Positions 1 to 6,229 are shown, counted from the first letter of the stretch. The stretch is 7,438 bases of DNA from RGIG5579 sp045544655 (GCA_045544655.1 JAZPZL010000265.1:1-7438), one strand, 5' to 3'. Made by a program: numbers and translations. Notes: a model not told the origin generated them from the letters alone.

Positions 1-576
1 AGCATCCTTGCGAATGACCCTGACAAGCTGCAAGGATTCGTCCTGAGTACCTTCCCAGGAAACCAAGTTGGGATTCCCGGTGGAGGGATTGGTCTTACAA
101 GATCCGTCCTTCATACGGTATCTGCGAATAAAACCTACGTCTTTTGCAACGCCCTTTGCGATCTTTACGTCAGTAACAGGTTTCAGATCTTCAAAGGCAA
201 ATTGCGCAAGATCTGCGTAGGTTTGAAACAGCCTTCTCATAAAGATGGCATCGTCGCTGTTATCCTTGGAAGGCGGATTGTAGGTTCTGTATGACGTATG
301 AGAATGCATACAGCAGATATAGATTGAATCAGGATCAATTCCCACCCGTTCCACGATCATATCACGGATCTTGTTATAAGCGCCTTCCATCATGCTTACG
401 GCATCGGAAGTGAAAATGATCGCTTTCTTTTCACCGCATTGAAAGGCAGTTGCCTGAAGATAAATATCAGTGATGATTCCATCTGCCCAACGCTTGCTGA
501 AATAACCGGGAATATTGACACCCAGCGGAGGATTCGTTACGGCTTTGGAAAAGCCTGCGTACAGTTGATCGGACAT
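1..576 (-). CDS. Neutral/alkaline ceramidase-like hydrolase, paralog A (C-terminus cut by window edge)
   Basis: Only the first 192 codons are present; the reading frame is open to the left edge, so about 258 of the usual 450 residues are missing. The protein starts MSDQLYAGFSKA and then has the NPPLGVNIPGYFSKR segment typical of the ceramidase N-terminal-domain family (PF04734). The histidine pair H91 and H93 (MHSHTSYR) is kept; these match the first metal-binding His motif of bacterial neutral ceramidase. A hand alignment without gaps gives about 70% identity to the next gene upstream (paralog B). It differs from both other copies at residues 55-62, where they read SCDAIG and it reads TSDAVSMM. 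No signal peptide is visible, so a cytoplasmic location is inferred. An AGAGG ribosome binding site lies in the 15-base gap after paralog B, so it is the third gene of the operon. Family assignment is fairly sure; the substrate is unknown and need not be ceramide. Confidence 0.82.
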   Translation of the reverse strand, partial: MSDQLYAGFSKAVTNPPLGVNIPGYFSKRWADGIITDIYLQATAFQCGEKKAIIFTSDAVSMMEGAYNKIRDMIVERVGIDPDSIYICCMHSHTSYRTYNPPSKDNSDDAIFMRRLFQTYADLAQFAFEDLKPVTDVKIAKGVAKDVGFIRRYRMKDGSCKTNPSTGNPNLVSWEGTQDESLQLVRVIRKDA

Positions 577-591
577 TTTTTCCTCTTTTTC

Positions 592-1941
592 TTAATCTAC
601 GGCTTCTTCGCTTTGCAGCTCCATATCATCAAGGAGCTCCAGGGCAGCGTCAATCAGCTTTTGTGCAACGTCGTGAGCAAAGGGAGAGGTGGATCTTTCG
701 TAGCCTTTTTCGGCAAAAGCAGAGGCGGTGGGGAAGTATCCTTGGCCTCCATTGGTAATGCAGGAGCATACAGTCATTGCCATTTTACTTCCTTCTTTGA
801 CCTTGAGTCCGATTTCGGTAAAGGGCTCGCCGGGGAATCCGACGAAAGCAAGGTTGCCAAGCTGGAGAGTGGAAACCTGAAGATAAAATGCTTCCGGACC
901 GTTCAGCAGTCGAATGATTCTCAAAGCTTCCGGAACGTTTAATTTGTACTTTTTGAAAACGGGATGAGCATTATCCTGATACTCTTTATAAAGCTCGTGA
1001 ATCTCCTTTGCTTCGGGAATGTCTGCGGGATCAAAGGGATTTGTGCCAACCTCTACGATCTTATTTGAAAACGTGATCTTGGTATGAGGAACGCTGACGG
1101 CATCATCGTAAATTTTCAGAGCCTCGCCTGTCAAAATTCGAGCCATTTCCTTTGCACGGTCGATCTTTTGCAAAGCAACGCCTTTGGGAAGGAATCGGTT
1201 TACGTGGTTGGAGTCTCCCTGAGGTCCGACGATCATCATAACTTCGGCATCGCCGCCGAGAGCACCGATCAAGAAATCACGGGTGTAGCCGGGCCAGTCG
1301 GCACAGTATTTGGTGCCACCGATGACGTCCGCGTGCGTACCGAAGTTCAGGAACAGGATTTCCTTTGCATTTTCGCGGATCACTCGAACCAATTGCAAAG
1401 ACTCGTCCTGCACGCCGTCCCAAGCAACAAGCTCGGGACTGGCCGTGGGAGGATTCGTTTTGCACGAACCGTCCTTCAGACGGTAACGGCGGATAAAGCC
1501 AACGTCTTTTGCGATTCCTTTTGCGATTTTTACGTCTTCAACAGGCTTCAGATCCTCGAATGCAAATTGAGCAAGGTCGGCAAATTCCTGATGAACTCTT
1601 CTCATGAAGATCGCATCATCGCTCATATCGGCTTCGCCGGGATTGGTAATTCTGAAAGCAGTGTGGGGGTGTGCGCAGCAGATGTAAACGGAATTTTCGT
1701 CAATTCCCGTGCGATCTGCAATTTTTTTGCGAATTGCCTTGTAAGCAGTTTCGTAGATTCCGATTGCATCGCAACTGAAAATGATCGCTTTCTTTTCACC
1801 GCATTGGAATGCGGTTGCTTCGAGATACAGATCCGTGATAAATCCATCGGACCAGCGCTTTCTGAAATAACCGGGAACGTTGATCCCCATCGGGGGATTT
1901 ACTTTTACCTTCGCAAAGCCTGCGTAAAGTTTTTCAGTCAT
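592..1941 (-). CDS. Neutral/alkaline ceramidase-like hydrolase, paralog B
   Basis: This complete protein of 449 residues belongs to the neutral/alkaline non-lysosomal ceramidase N-terminal-domain family, metal-dependent amide hydrolases in characterised members. Visible motifs in order are AGFAKVKVNPPMG (7-19), H91 and H93 in AHPHTAFR, H203 in FGTHADV, GDSNH (242-246), E372 in GEPF, and Y402 in GGQGYFPTASAF. The first His pair, the second His, the Glu and a Tyr correspond in order to the zinc ligands known from Pseudomonas neutral ceramidase (His97, His204, Glu411, Tyr448). The protein is much shorter than secreted ceramidases, has no C-terminal immunoglobulin-like domain and no signal peptide, so I infer a cytoplasmic enzyme on another amide or ester. 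It is about 64% identical to paralog C. An AAGAGGT site lies about 7 bases upstream of the start, in a 30-base gap. It is the middle gene of the tandem set. Confidence 0.87.
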   Translation of the reverse strand: MTEKLYAGFAKVKVNPPMGINVPGYFRKRWSDGFITDLYLEATAFQCGEKKAIIFSCDAIGIYETAYKAIRKKIADRTGIDENSVYICCAHPHTAFRITNPGEADMSDDAIFMRRVHQEFADLAQFAFEDLKPVEDVKIAKGIAKDVGFIRRYRLKDGSCKTNPPTASPELVAWDGVQDESLQLVRVIRENAKEILFLNFGTHADVIGGTKYCADWPGYTRDFLIGALGGDAEVMMIVGPQGDSNHVNRFLPKGVALQKIDRAKEMARILTGEALKIYDDAVSVPHTKITFSNKIVEVGTNPFDPADIPEAKEIHELYKEYQDNAHPVFKKYKLNVPEALRIIRLLNGPEAFYLQVSTLQLGNLAFVGFPGEPFTEIGLKVKEGSKMAMTVCSCITNGGQGYFPTASAFAEKGYERSTSPFAHDVAQKLIDAALELLDDMELQSEEAVD

Positions 1942-1971
1942 TTTATTACCTCTTGTAAAATCTTATTTGAG

Positions 1972-3324
1972 TTATTCAGCCTTGGGTTCTTCGGGTACAA
2001 GCACTTCCATATCACCGATCAGATCCAAAGCGCCCTCAATAAGGATGTCGGCGACGTTGTGGGCGAAGGGAGACGTGGATCTCTCGTAACCCTTTTCAGC
2101 AAAAGCAGAAGCGGTGGGGAAGTAACCCTGACCACCGTTGGTCACACAGGTGCAGATGGTCATATCCATCTTGCTTCGGTTTTTGATCTGACGGCCGATC
2201 TCAACGAAGGGTTCGCCCTGAAGACCGATGAAAGCGATATTTCCAAGCTGAATGGAAGAAATTTGTAATTCAAAGAATTCGGGGTTGTTCAAATTGCGCA
2301 TGATTCTGAGTGCTTCGGGAACGTTCAGCTTGAACTGCTTGAATACGGGATCGGAAGAAGTACCCAGCTTGATGTAAAGCTTGCGGATCTCTTCAGCTTC
2401 GGGAACGTCTGCGGGATCGTAGGGGTTTTTACCAACCTTTACGATTTTGTTGAAAAAAGCGATCTTTTCATAAGGAACATCTTTCGCATTGTCATAGATC
2501 TTAAGAACTTCACCGCTGATCTTTCTTGCCATTCTTTGAGCAAGAGGAACACCCTTGCGGGGAGATCCCTTGGGCAGGAAGCAGTTGTGGTGGTTGGAGT
2601 CACCCTGGCATCCGTTCAGATACAAAACCTCAATGTTTCCGTCAAAAGCACCGATCAGATTTTCCATAACGTACCCGGGCCAGTCTGCGCAGTACTTATT
2701 TCCGCCGATTACGTCAGGGTGAGTACCGAAGTTTACGAGAAGGATTTCTTTTGCTTCCTCGCGAATCAAGCGAACGATCTGCAGGGACTCATCCTGAACA
2801 CCGTCAAAATCAACGATGTCGGGATTGCCGATGCCGGGGTTCGTTTTGCAGGAGCCGTCCTTCATACGGTAGCGGCGAATAAAGCCAACGCCCTTAACCT
2901 CGCCTTTAGCGATCTTCACTGCTGAAACGGGCTTCAGATCTTCAAAAGCAAACTGAGCAACGTCTGCGAACTGTTGAAACAGTCTGTGAAGGAAAATATC
3001 ATTTGCAGTATTTTCCTTGGAGGGAGGCGTGATTCGGAAAGCGGTGTGAGAGTGGGTGCAGTGAATATAAATGGCAGCGGGATCCATTCCAACTCGCTCG
3101 GCAATTTTTTCGCGAATGATATTGTAAGCAGGAACCTGCATTCCGATTGCATCGCAGCTGAAGAAGAGTGCTTTGTTTTCGCCGTCGGAAATGGCGGTCG
3201 CGTGGATGTAAAGGTCCGTGATGATGCCGTCAGAGGTGCGCTTGCTGAAGTATCCCGGGATATTCAGACCCATAGGAGGGGTAACCTTGTCCTTGGCATA
3301 GCCTGCGTAAAGTGTGTAGCTCAT
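1972..3324 (-). CDS. Neutral/alkaline ceramidase-like hydrolase, paralog C (first gene of operon)
   Basis: This 450-residue protein is the promoter-proximal copy of the tandem set. An ATG two codons upstream (3328-3330) is in frame, but AGGAGA at 3331-3336 leaves no space before it. The ATG at 3322-3324 has a 6-base spacing and gives MSYTLYAGYAKDK, which lines up with the other two copies. Family motifs are THSHTAFR (H91, H93), FGTHPDV (H202), CADWPGY (212-218), GDSNHHN (241-247), GEPF (E371) and GGQGYFPTASAFAEKGYE (Y401). These match the metal-ligand pattern of the ceramidase N-terminal-domain family (PF04734). No secretion signal or membrane segment is seen. The C-terminus (PEEPKAE) is acidic and not shared with paralog B. 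The substrate cannot be read from the sequence; ceramide is doubtful for a cytoplasmic Clostridia enzyme. Family assignment is fairly sure. Confidence 0.87.
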   Translation of the reverse strand: MSYTLYAGYAKDKVTPPMGLNIPGYFSKRTSDGIITDLYIHATAISDGENKALFFSCDAIGMQVPAYNIIREKIAERVGMDPAAIYIHCTHSHTAFRITPPSKENTANDIFLHRLFQQFADVAQFAFEDLKPVSAVKIAKGEVKGVGFIRRYRMKDGSCKTNPGIGNPDIVDFDGVQDESLQIVRLIREEAKEILLVNFGTHPDVIGGNKYCADWPGYVMENLIGAFDGNIEVLYLNGCQGDSNHHNCFLPKGSPRKGVPLAQRMARKISGEVLKIYDNAKDVPYEKIAFFNKIVKVGKNPYDPADVPEAEEIRKLYIKLGTSSDPVFKQFKLNVPEALRIMRNLNNPEFFELQISSIQLGNIAFIGLQGEPFVEIGRQIKNRSKMDMTICTCVTNGGQGYFPTASAFAEKGYERSTSPFAHNVADILIEGALDLIGDMEVLVPEEPKAE

Positions 3325-3342
3325 AATCATTCTCCTTTTTTA

Positions 3343-3358
3343 GATCAAAAGATCAAAA
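3343..3358. repeat. Tandem 8-bp repeat GATCAAAA x2 in leader of paralog C
   Basis: Two exact copies of GATCAAAA stand side by side just upstream of the ribosome binding site of paralog C. The two GATC units also form a short inverted repeat. It lies between the proposed promoter and the start codon, where a repressor could bind, but AT-rich chance repeats are common, so a role is only a guess. Confidence 0.4.
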
Positions 3359-3404
3359 TATACAATTTTTGACAAAAAAATATTCATTATTTTGCCTTAA
3401 AATC

Positions 3405-3429
3405 ATTGTAACACGAAATAGTAGAAAGT
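3405..3429 (-). promoter_or_regulatory. Candidate sigma-A promoter for the ceramidase-like operon
   Basis: Read on the minus strand there is a TACAAT -10 box (3405-3410) preceded by TG one base upstream, as in extended -10 promoters. The best -35 candidate is TTTACT, 16 bases further upstream and a four-of-six match. The leader to the start at 3324 would be about 75 bases. No better pair was found in the AT-rich divergent region, but the -35 is weak. Confidence 0.45.
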
Positions 3430-3509
3430 AAATAATTCCATTTAAAAAAAACAAATTTCTATTTATTTTGTGCTAGTACAGTTGTTTTTTGAATTTTTTT
3501 ATAAATATA

Positions 3510-3538
3510 TTAACAAATTGATTATTTTGTGGTATAAT
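3510..3538 (+). promoter_or_regulatory. Sigma-A promoter with extended -10 for the DivIVA-like operon
   Basis: TTAACA (3510-3515), a 17-base spacer and TATAAT (3533-3538) form a near-consensus promoter. TG at 3530-3531 adds an extended -10. Transcription should begin near 3545, about 24 bases before the first start codon. This also rules out the longer reading frame that opens at 3470, which would begin upstream of the promoter. Confidence 0.82.
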
Positions 3539-3568
3539 TGGACGATAAAACTTTTTAGGAGATTATTT

Positions 3569-4156
3569 ATGAAGCCGATTTTCAGAAAAGCTATGTTTGG
3601 ATTTCACAAAGGTGACGTTTTTAATTTTATTACCAAGCAGAACAAGCAGTATGAATCAAAGATTTCAGAATTGAATCAGGAACTGGAAAAAGCAAATGAG
3701 AAATTTGAGGAGGAGCGTCAAGCCTTCGACCGTGACACGACTGAGCTTGAAACCCTTCGAGAAACCACTGTACAAATGAAGCAAACGATTTCTGACGTAG
3801 CAGCTACCGTTGCGGAAATATTAAACGATAAAGCCAAAATTCTGTCTTGCGCAGGAGAACTTCGGAATGAACAAGCTGAATTGGAATCAAAGCTTTCCGA
3901 AATGCAGCAACGGGTGAACGATGCAGAAAAATTGAGAAGCAAGGCGGAAAAGTTTGATCAGCTTTCCGGAGTTCTTTCCAGCATTTTCAATCAGCAGGAA
4001 ATTGCTGCACAAGAGGAAGCCCCTCAAATCGAAAGTGAGGAACCGGTTCCCTTGAACGATCAGACTGTTTCCGAGCTTCTTGATCTCTTGGAGACTCTTT
4101 CCGCTCACTGTGAGAAAATTCAGAGTCAGCTCAACTCGGAGAAAGCAGATGACTGA
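3569..4156 (+). CDS. DivIVA-like coiled-coil protein
   Basis: The protein has 195 residues. Its N-terminus (FRKAMFGFHKGDVFNFI, residues 5-21) resembles the short conserved head of DivIVA/GpsB-type proteins of Firmicutes, which bind curved membrane at poles and septa. Predicted coiled coil follows, rich in Glu, Lys and Gln, about residues 26-75 and 95-135. After it come an acidic Pro/Glu linker (147-162) and a last amphipathic helix (165-190). No membrane segment is present. The start is fixed by AGGAG at 3557-3561 with a 7-base spacing and by the promoter just upstream; the in-frame ATG-less extension to 3470 is rejected. Its stop overlaps the start of the dehydrogenase gene by 8 bases, implying coupled translation. 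A polar or septal scaffold role is inferred from family; its connection to the downstream enzyme is unknown. Confidence 0.75.
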   Translation: MKPIFRKAMFGFHKGDVFNFITKQNKQYESKISELNQELEKANEKFEEERQAFDRDTTELETLRETTVQMKQTISDVAATVAEILNDKAKILSCAGELRNEQAELESKLSEMQQRVNDAEKLRSKAEKFDQLSGVLSSIFNQQEIAAQEEAPQIESEEPVPLNDQTVSELLDLLETLSAHCEKIQSQLNSEKADD

Positions 4157-4868
4157 CACTGTTTTAATTACCGGAGGTACGAGGGGGATCGGCAAAGCAA
4201 TGGTGTCCGCTTTTTCAAAAGCGGGATATCGGGTCTTCTTCACCTATCATTCCTCGAAAGAACTTGCCTCTGAATTGGAAAAGTCAGCGGGAGCAAAAGG
4301 CTTTTGCGTAGATTTTCAGAACGTTCAAAGCGTGACCGATTTTGCAGATCGCTTTTTATCGGAATTCGAAAGAGTCGACGTTTTGATCAATAATGCCGGG
4401 ATTTCTCACTACGGATTGATTCAAGACGTATCAGAGCGTGATTTTGAGCGTGTTTTCAACGTGAATTTTCAAAGTCCCTTCTTTTTAACCCGGAAGTTGA
4501 TCCCTTCAATGGTTGCCGTAAATCGCGGCACCGTTATCAATATCGCTTCAATTTGGGGAGAGACCGGTGCCTCCTGTGAGGTTTTGTATTCATCCGCAAA
4601 AGGCGCGATGATCGCCTTTACCAAGGCGTTGGCGAAGGAGCTTGCGCCAAGCGGTGTTGCTGTCAACTGTATTTCTCCCGGTGTTGTTGACACAGATATG
4701 ATGGCTCGTTTTTCTCCTGATGAAAAGAAAGAACTTGCGGAAGAAATACCCGCAGGCAAGTTTACCGATGCGGATGAGATTGCAAATCTCGCTCTGTATC
4801 TTGCTGAAAACTCTTCCACTGCATTTACGGGTCAGATCATTGGCTTAAACGGAGGAATGTACTGTTGA
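4149..4868 (+). CDS. ymfI: FabG-like short-chain dehydrogenase, probable EF-P 5-aminopentanone reductase (YmfI type)
   Basis: This 239-residue protein is a complete classical short-chain dehydrogenase/reductase. It has the nucleotide-binding TGGTRGIG (8-15), NNAG (81-84), N106, and the catalytic S134, Y147 and K151, followed by SPGVVDTDM (176-184). The length is normal for FabG-type reductases. The segment ASIWGETGASCEVLYSSAK (133-151) is what I recall as the hallmark of the clostridial YmfI group. These reduce the 5-aminopentanone group on elongation factor P during its modification in Bacillus subtilis. That specific assignment rests on memory of the family; a general 3-oxoacyl-ACP reductase is the alternative. 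The start at 4149 has GGAG at 4138-4141 with a 7-base spacing and overlaps the upstream stop. The more distant in-frame start at 4080 lies inside the previous gene and adds residues before the Rossmann fold, so it was rejected. No efp gene is in view. Confidence 0.78.
   Translation: MTDTVLITGGTRGIGKAMVSAFSKAGYRVFFTYHSSKELASELEKSAGAKGFCVDFQNVQSVTDFADRFLSEFERVDVLINNAGISHYGLIQDVSERDFERVFNVNFQSPFFLTRKLIPSMVAVNRGTVINIASIWGETGASCEVLYSSAKGAMIAFTKALAKELAPSGVAVNCISPGVVDTDMMARFSPDEKKELAEEIPAGKFTDADEIANLALYLAENSSTAFTGQIIGLNGGMYC
4851..4855 (+). promoter_or_regulatory. Ribosome binding site deciding a TTG start
   Basis: A perfect GGAGG lies inside the last codons of the dehydrogenase gene, 9 bases before the TTG at 4865. 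The ATG at 4857 reads in the dehydrogenase frame and stops three codons later, so the TTG is the only useful start served by this site. Confidence 0.7.
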
Positions 4869-5602
4869 ATACGAATGTAAATGAAGTTCTTAACAATGTT
4901 CAGGAAGAGAACTATCCTGCCGCCTTGACTTGCTGTGAAAGCTTGATCAATGAATTTCAAACGAAATTTATGGAGGATCTTACCGTGAATTCCGCTACGG
5001 ATTACGTAGGGATCGTCATTTTGTATTCCAAGATCTGCGGTATGCTGAAAAAGCCTTGGAAAGCGTTTCACAAGCTGGAAGCTGCCCGTGGAGCCCTTCG
5101 TTTTCTGAAGGATTTTATGTCTGATAGCGATATGCTCGGAGAAACCTTTTGTTCATTTGGAGAGGCGTATGCATACGGTACATTCTTTCCTGAAGCGGTT
5201 TCCTGCTTTTGCGATGCTGCCCGTTATTTTGAATCTACCGATAAAACTACGGAAGCCATATCTTCTGCTTTGTTCTATCAGGAGCGTTTTGGCAAAAAAC
5301 TGATTGGTGATCTGTCCTTTGCTGAAGAAAAAATCGGAAAAGATAAAATCCGTGAATTGAAAATATCAGTGAAAGATGAGATAAAATCACAGATTTTGAC
5401 CGATCCCGTTGAAACAACGGATGCATTTTTGAAGATTCGTTTTGAGGTTGAGGAGATCACGGACGGTCTTTTGTCTGAAAATAGGGAAAAGGGACCCTTT
5501 TGCGCTCTGTACTGGAATACCAAAAAATCCGTTTTGAAGGACCGATTCGGAATTGAATGGAACACCCCTGCAGAAATGAATCCCAACATACGTTTTTATT
5601 AA
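4865..5602 (+). CDS. Unrecognised helical protein with TPR-like segment
   Basis: I do not recognise this 245-residue protein. It begins with TTG, which shares bases with the TGA stop of the dehydrogenase (TTGA), and is served by GGAGG at 4851-4855. The next in-frame ATG would remove 35 residues. It is predicted mainly alpha-helical and soluble. Residues 92-125 fit the tetratricopeptide pattern: F95, F98, G99, Y102, A111, F115 and A118 fall at the expected spacing. Residues 9-30 could be a weaker second repeat. The C-terminal part (150-245) is charged, with seven scattered aromatic residues near the end (WNTKKS, FGIEWN). The tight overlap and the shared terminator show it is co-expressed with the DivIVA-like protein and the dehydrogenase. 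A scaffold or adaptor role is possible but unproven. Confidence 0.72.
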   Translation: MNTNVNEVLNNVQEENYPAALTCCESLINEFQTKFMEDLTVNSATDYVGIVILYSKICGMLKKPWKAFHKLEAARGALRFLKDFMSDSDMLGETFCSFGEAYAYGTFFPEAVSCFCDAARYFESTDKTTEAISSALFYQERFGKKLIGDLSFAEEKIGKDKIRELKISVKDEIKSQILTDPVETTDAFLKIRFEVEEITDGLLSENREKGPFCALYWNTKKSVLKDRFGIEWNTPAEMNPNIRFY

Positions 5603-5632
5603 AAAATGGCACGAATATTCGTGCCATTTTTT
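5601..5632. terminator. Bidirectional rho-independent terminator
   Basis: A perfect 32-base palindrome with 16-base arms and no mismatch: six A, TGGCACGAAT, its complement, then six T. It yields a hairpin followed by a U-run in both directions. It starts within the stop codon of the TPR-like gene and ends directly before the stop of the CotF-like gene, so it ends transcription of both convergent units. Confidence 0.93.
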
Positions 5633-5896
5633 CTAGCAGCAGGTACTGAATTTGGTTCTGGTCTCGTCAATTTTTTGCTGAGGAGCCGCTTCCGTTTGGT
5701 ACCAGCCACGCTTTTGCATTTGAGAGAAAAGATCGTGCTGAATATTATGCTCGTCTTCCAAAAGGGACATCAAAGTGTTCTTTACCACGGGTGCTGCCGC
5801 TTCGTTTGCGCCGGTATTGTACCCGTCGCTGATGAATTTTTGAGAAGAAAGAGCGTCGTTCATCATTGCTTGATCGTCAAAACAATTGGGATTCAT
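5633..5896 (-). CDS. CotF-like spore coat protein
   Basis: This 87-residue protein matches the CotF family (PF07875), small proteins linked to the spore coat. The signature is a helical stretch NTLMSLLEDEHNIQHDLF (40-57) followed by QMQKRGWYQ (59-67), with Glu and His residues (E47, E49, H50, H54) typical of this ferritin-like fold. An earlier helix includes LSSQKFISDGYNT (16-28). The N-terminus is Asn/Met-rich and the C-terminus ends in two cysteines (C86, C87), which could cross-link in the coat; that is inference. GGAGG at 5902-5906 gives a 5-base spacing to the start. It follows the small partner gene after a 10-base gap, so both are one transcript, ended by the palindrome at 5601-5632. 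Its presence indicates a spore former. Confidence 0.8.
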   Translation of the reverse strand: MNPNCFDDQAMMNDALSSQKFISDGYNTGANEAAAPVVKNTLMSLLEDEHNIQHDLFSQMQKRGWYQTEAAPQQKIDETRTKFSTCC

Positions 5897-5906
5897 AAAT
5901 TCCTCC

Positions 5907-6092
5907 TTATTTTAAAAGGGAATACAGCTTATTATAATGCTGAATATGCTTCCCGGCTACTTCTTCAAATTTGGTTTTCAACTCCTGATCCTGAGTTTGT
6001 GCTGCATACATTTTGCACTTGCAGATCAGATTTTCTTCGCACTTCAAACTGTCCTCGATTGCGGAAAGTTCTTTCGTCGTAAGGTTTACCAT
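5907..6092 (-). CDS. Small helical protein, partner of the CotF-like protein
   Basis: This 61-residue protein begins MVNLTTKELSAIEDSLKCEE. It is a two-helix protein with conserved-looking Glu, Cys and His positions (E20, C25, H53, H56) and the ending KHIQHYNKLYSLLK. I recall similar short proteins next to CotF-type genes in Clostridia, often labelled hypothetical or coat-associated. The ATG at 6090-6092 is chosen because AAGGAAA lies a suitable distance upstream. The longer frame that opens at 6137 adds 15 residues with no binding site. It is the first gene of the two-gene unit and its stop codon adjoins the ribosome binding site of the CotF-like gene. Its function is not known; a spore coat or ferritin-like role is inferred from context. 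Confidence 0.72.
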   Translation of the reverse strand: MVNLTTKELSAIEDSLKCEENLICKCKMYAAQTQDQELKTKFEEVAGKHIQHYNKLYSLLK

Positions 6093-6117
6093 TTTCGTTT
6101 CCTTTCCGAGTGAATTC

Positions 6118-6133
6118 GTCGGTTTGATCCGAC
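6118..6133 (-). repeat. Small stem-loop in the leader of the spore genes
   Basis: GTCGG and CCGAC are separated by a 6-base loop. The 5-bp stem sits in the untranslated leader of the spore gene pair, about 25 bases before the start codon. It is too short to be a terminator and has no U-run, so at most it could stabilise the mRNA. Confidence 0.35.
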
Positions 6134-6159
6134 ACAAATATTATTTGAAAAATTATATT

Positions 6160-6189
6160 TGATATGCAAAAAAATGATGGAAAACATTC
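6160..6189 (-). promoter_or_regulatory. Candidate sporulation (sigma-G/F-like) promoter for the coat genes
   Basis: On the minus strand GAATG (6185-6189) fits the forespore -35 pattern. It is followed after 18 bases by CATATCA (6160-6166), a five-of-seven match to the sigma-G -10. An alternative sigma-A -10, TATAAT at 6152-6157 on the minus strand, has no convincing -35. A spore-specific promoter suits the gene content, but the match is imperfect. Confidence 0.4.
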
Positions 6190-6200
6190 ATCTTTTTTCA

Positions 6201-6229
6201 TTGACAAATTTACATAAAAGTGTTATATT
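6201..6229 (+). promoter_or_regulatory. Sigma-A promoter of the DeoR gene
   Basis: A perfect TTGACA (6201-6206), a 17-base spacer and TATATT (6224-6229), with TG at 6221-6222 as an extended -10. Transcription should begin near 6236, leaving a leader of about 95 bases. The first inverted repeat of the operator cluster covers the -10 box, so a bound repressor would block RNA polymerase. Confidence 0.85.

Noticed and set aside
439..942. A 167-residue plus-strand frame across the A/B junction.
   Set aside because: Antisense to both minus-strand genes and with no ribosome binding site or recognisable motif.
1084..2268. A 394-residue plus-strand open frame over paralogs B and C.
   Set aside because: It is antisense to two well-supported homologous genes, crosses their boundary, has no family features, and reflects codon bias of the opposite strand.
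3369..3374. A plus-strand TTGACA that resembles a -35 box.
   Set aside because: No -10 box occurs 16-18 bases downstream; the true promoter for the plus-strand operon is at 3510-3538.
3470..3568. An upstream extension of the DivIVA-like protein.
   Set aside because: It begins before the promoter and the AGGAG site, encodes an uncharacteristic Phe/Tyr-rich tail, and the ATG at 3569 fits the family start.
4080..4148. An N-terminal extension of the dehydrogenase.
   Set aside because: It lies inside the previous gene, has no binding site, and precedes the Rossmann fold start.
5606..6082. A 158-residue plus-strand frame over the coat genes.
   Set aside because: Antisense to the CotF-like and partner genes, begins inside the terminator, and shows no family feature.
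6118..6133. A possible terminator or riboswitch in the coat gene leader.
   Set aside because: Only a 5-bp stem without a U-run and no known riboswitch core was seen.
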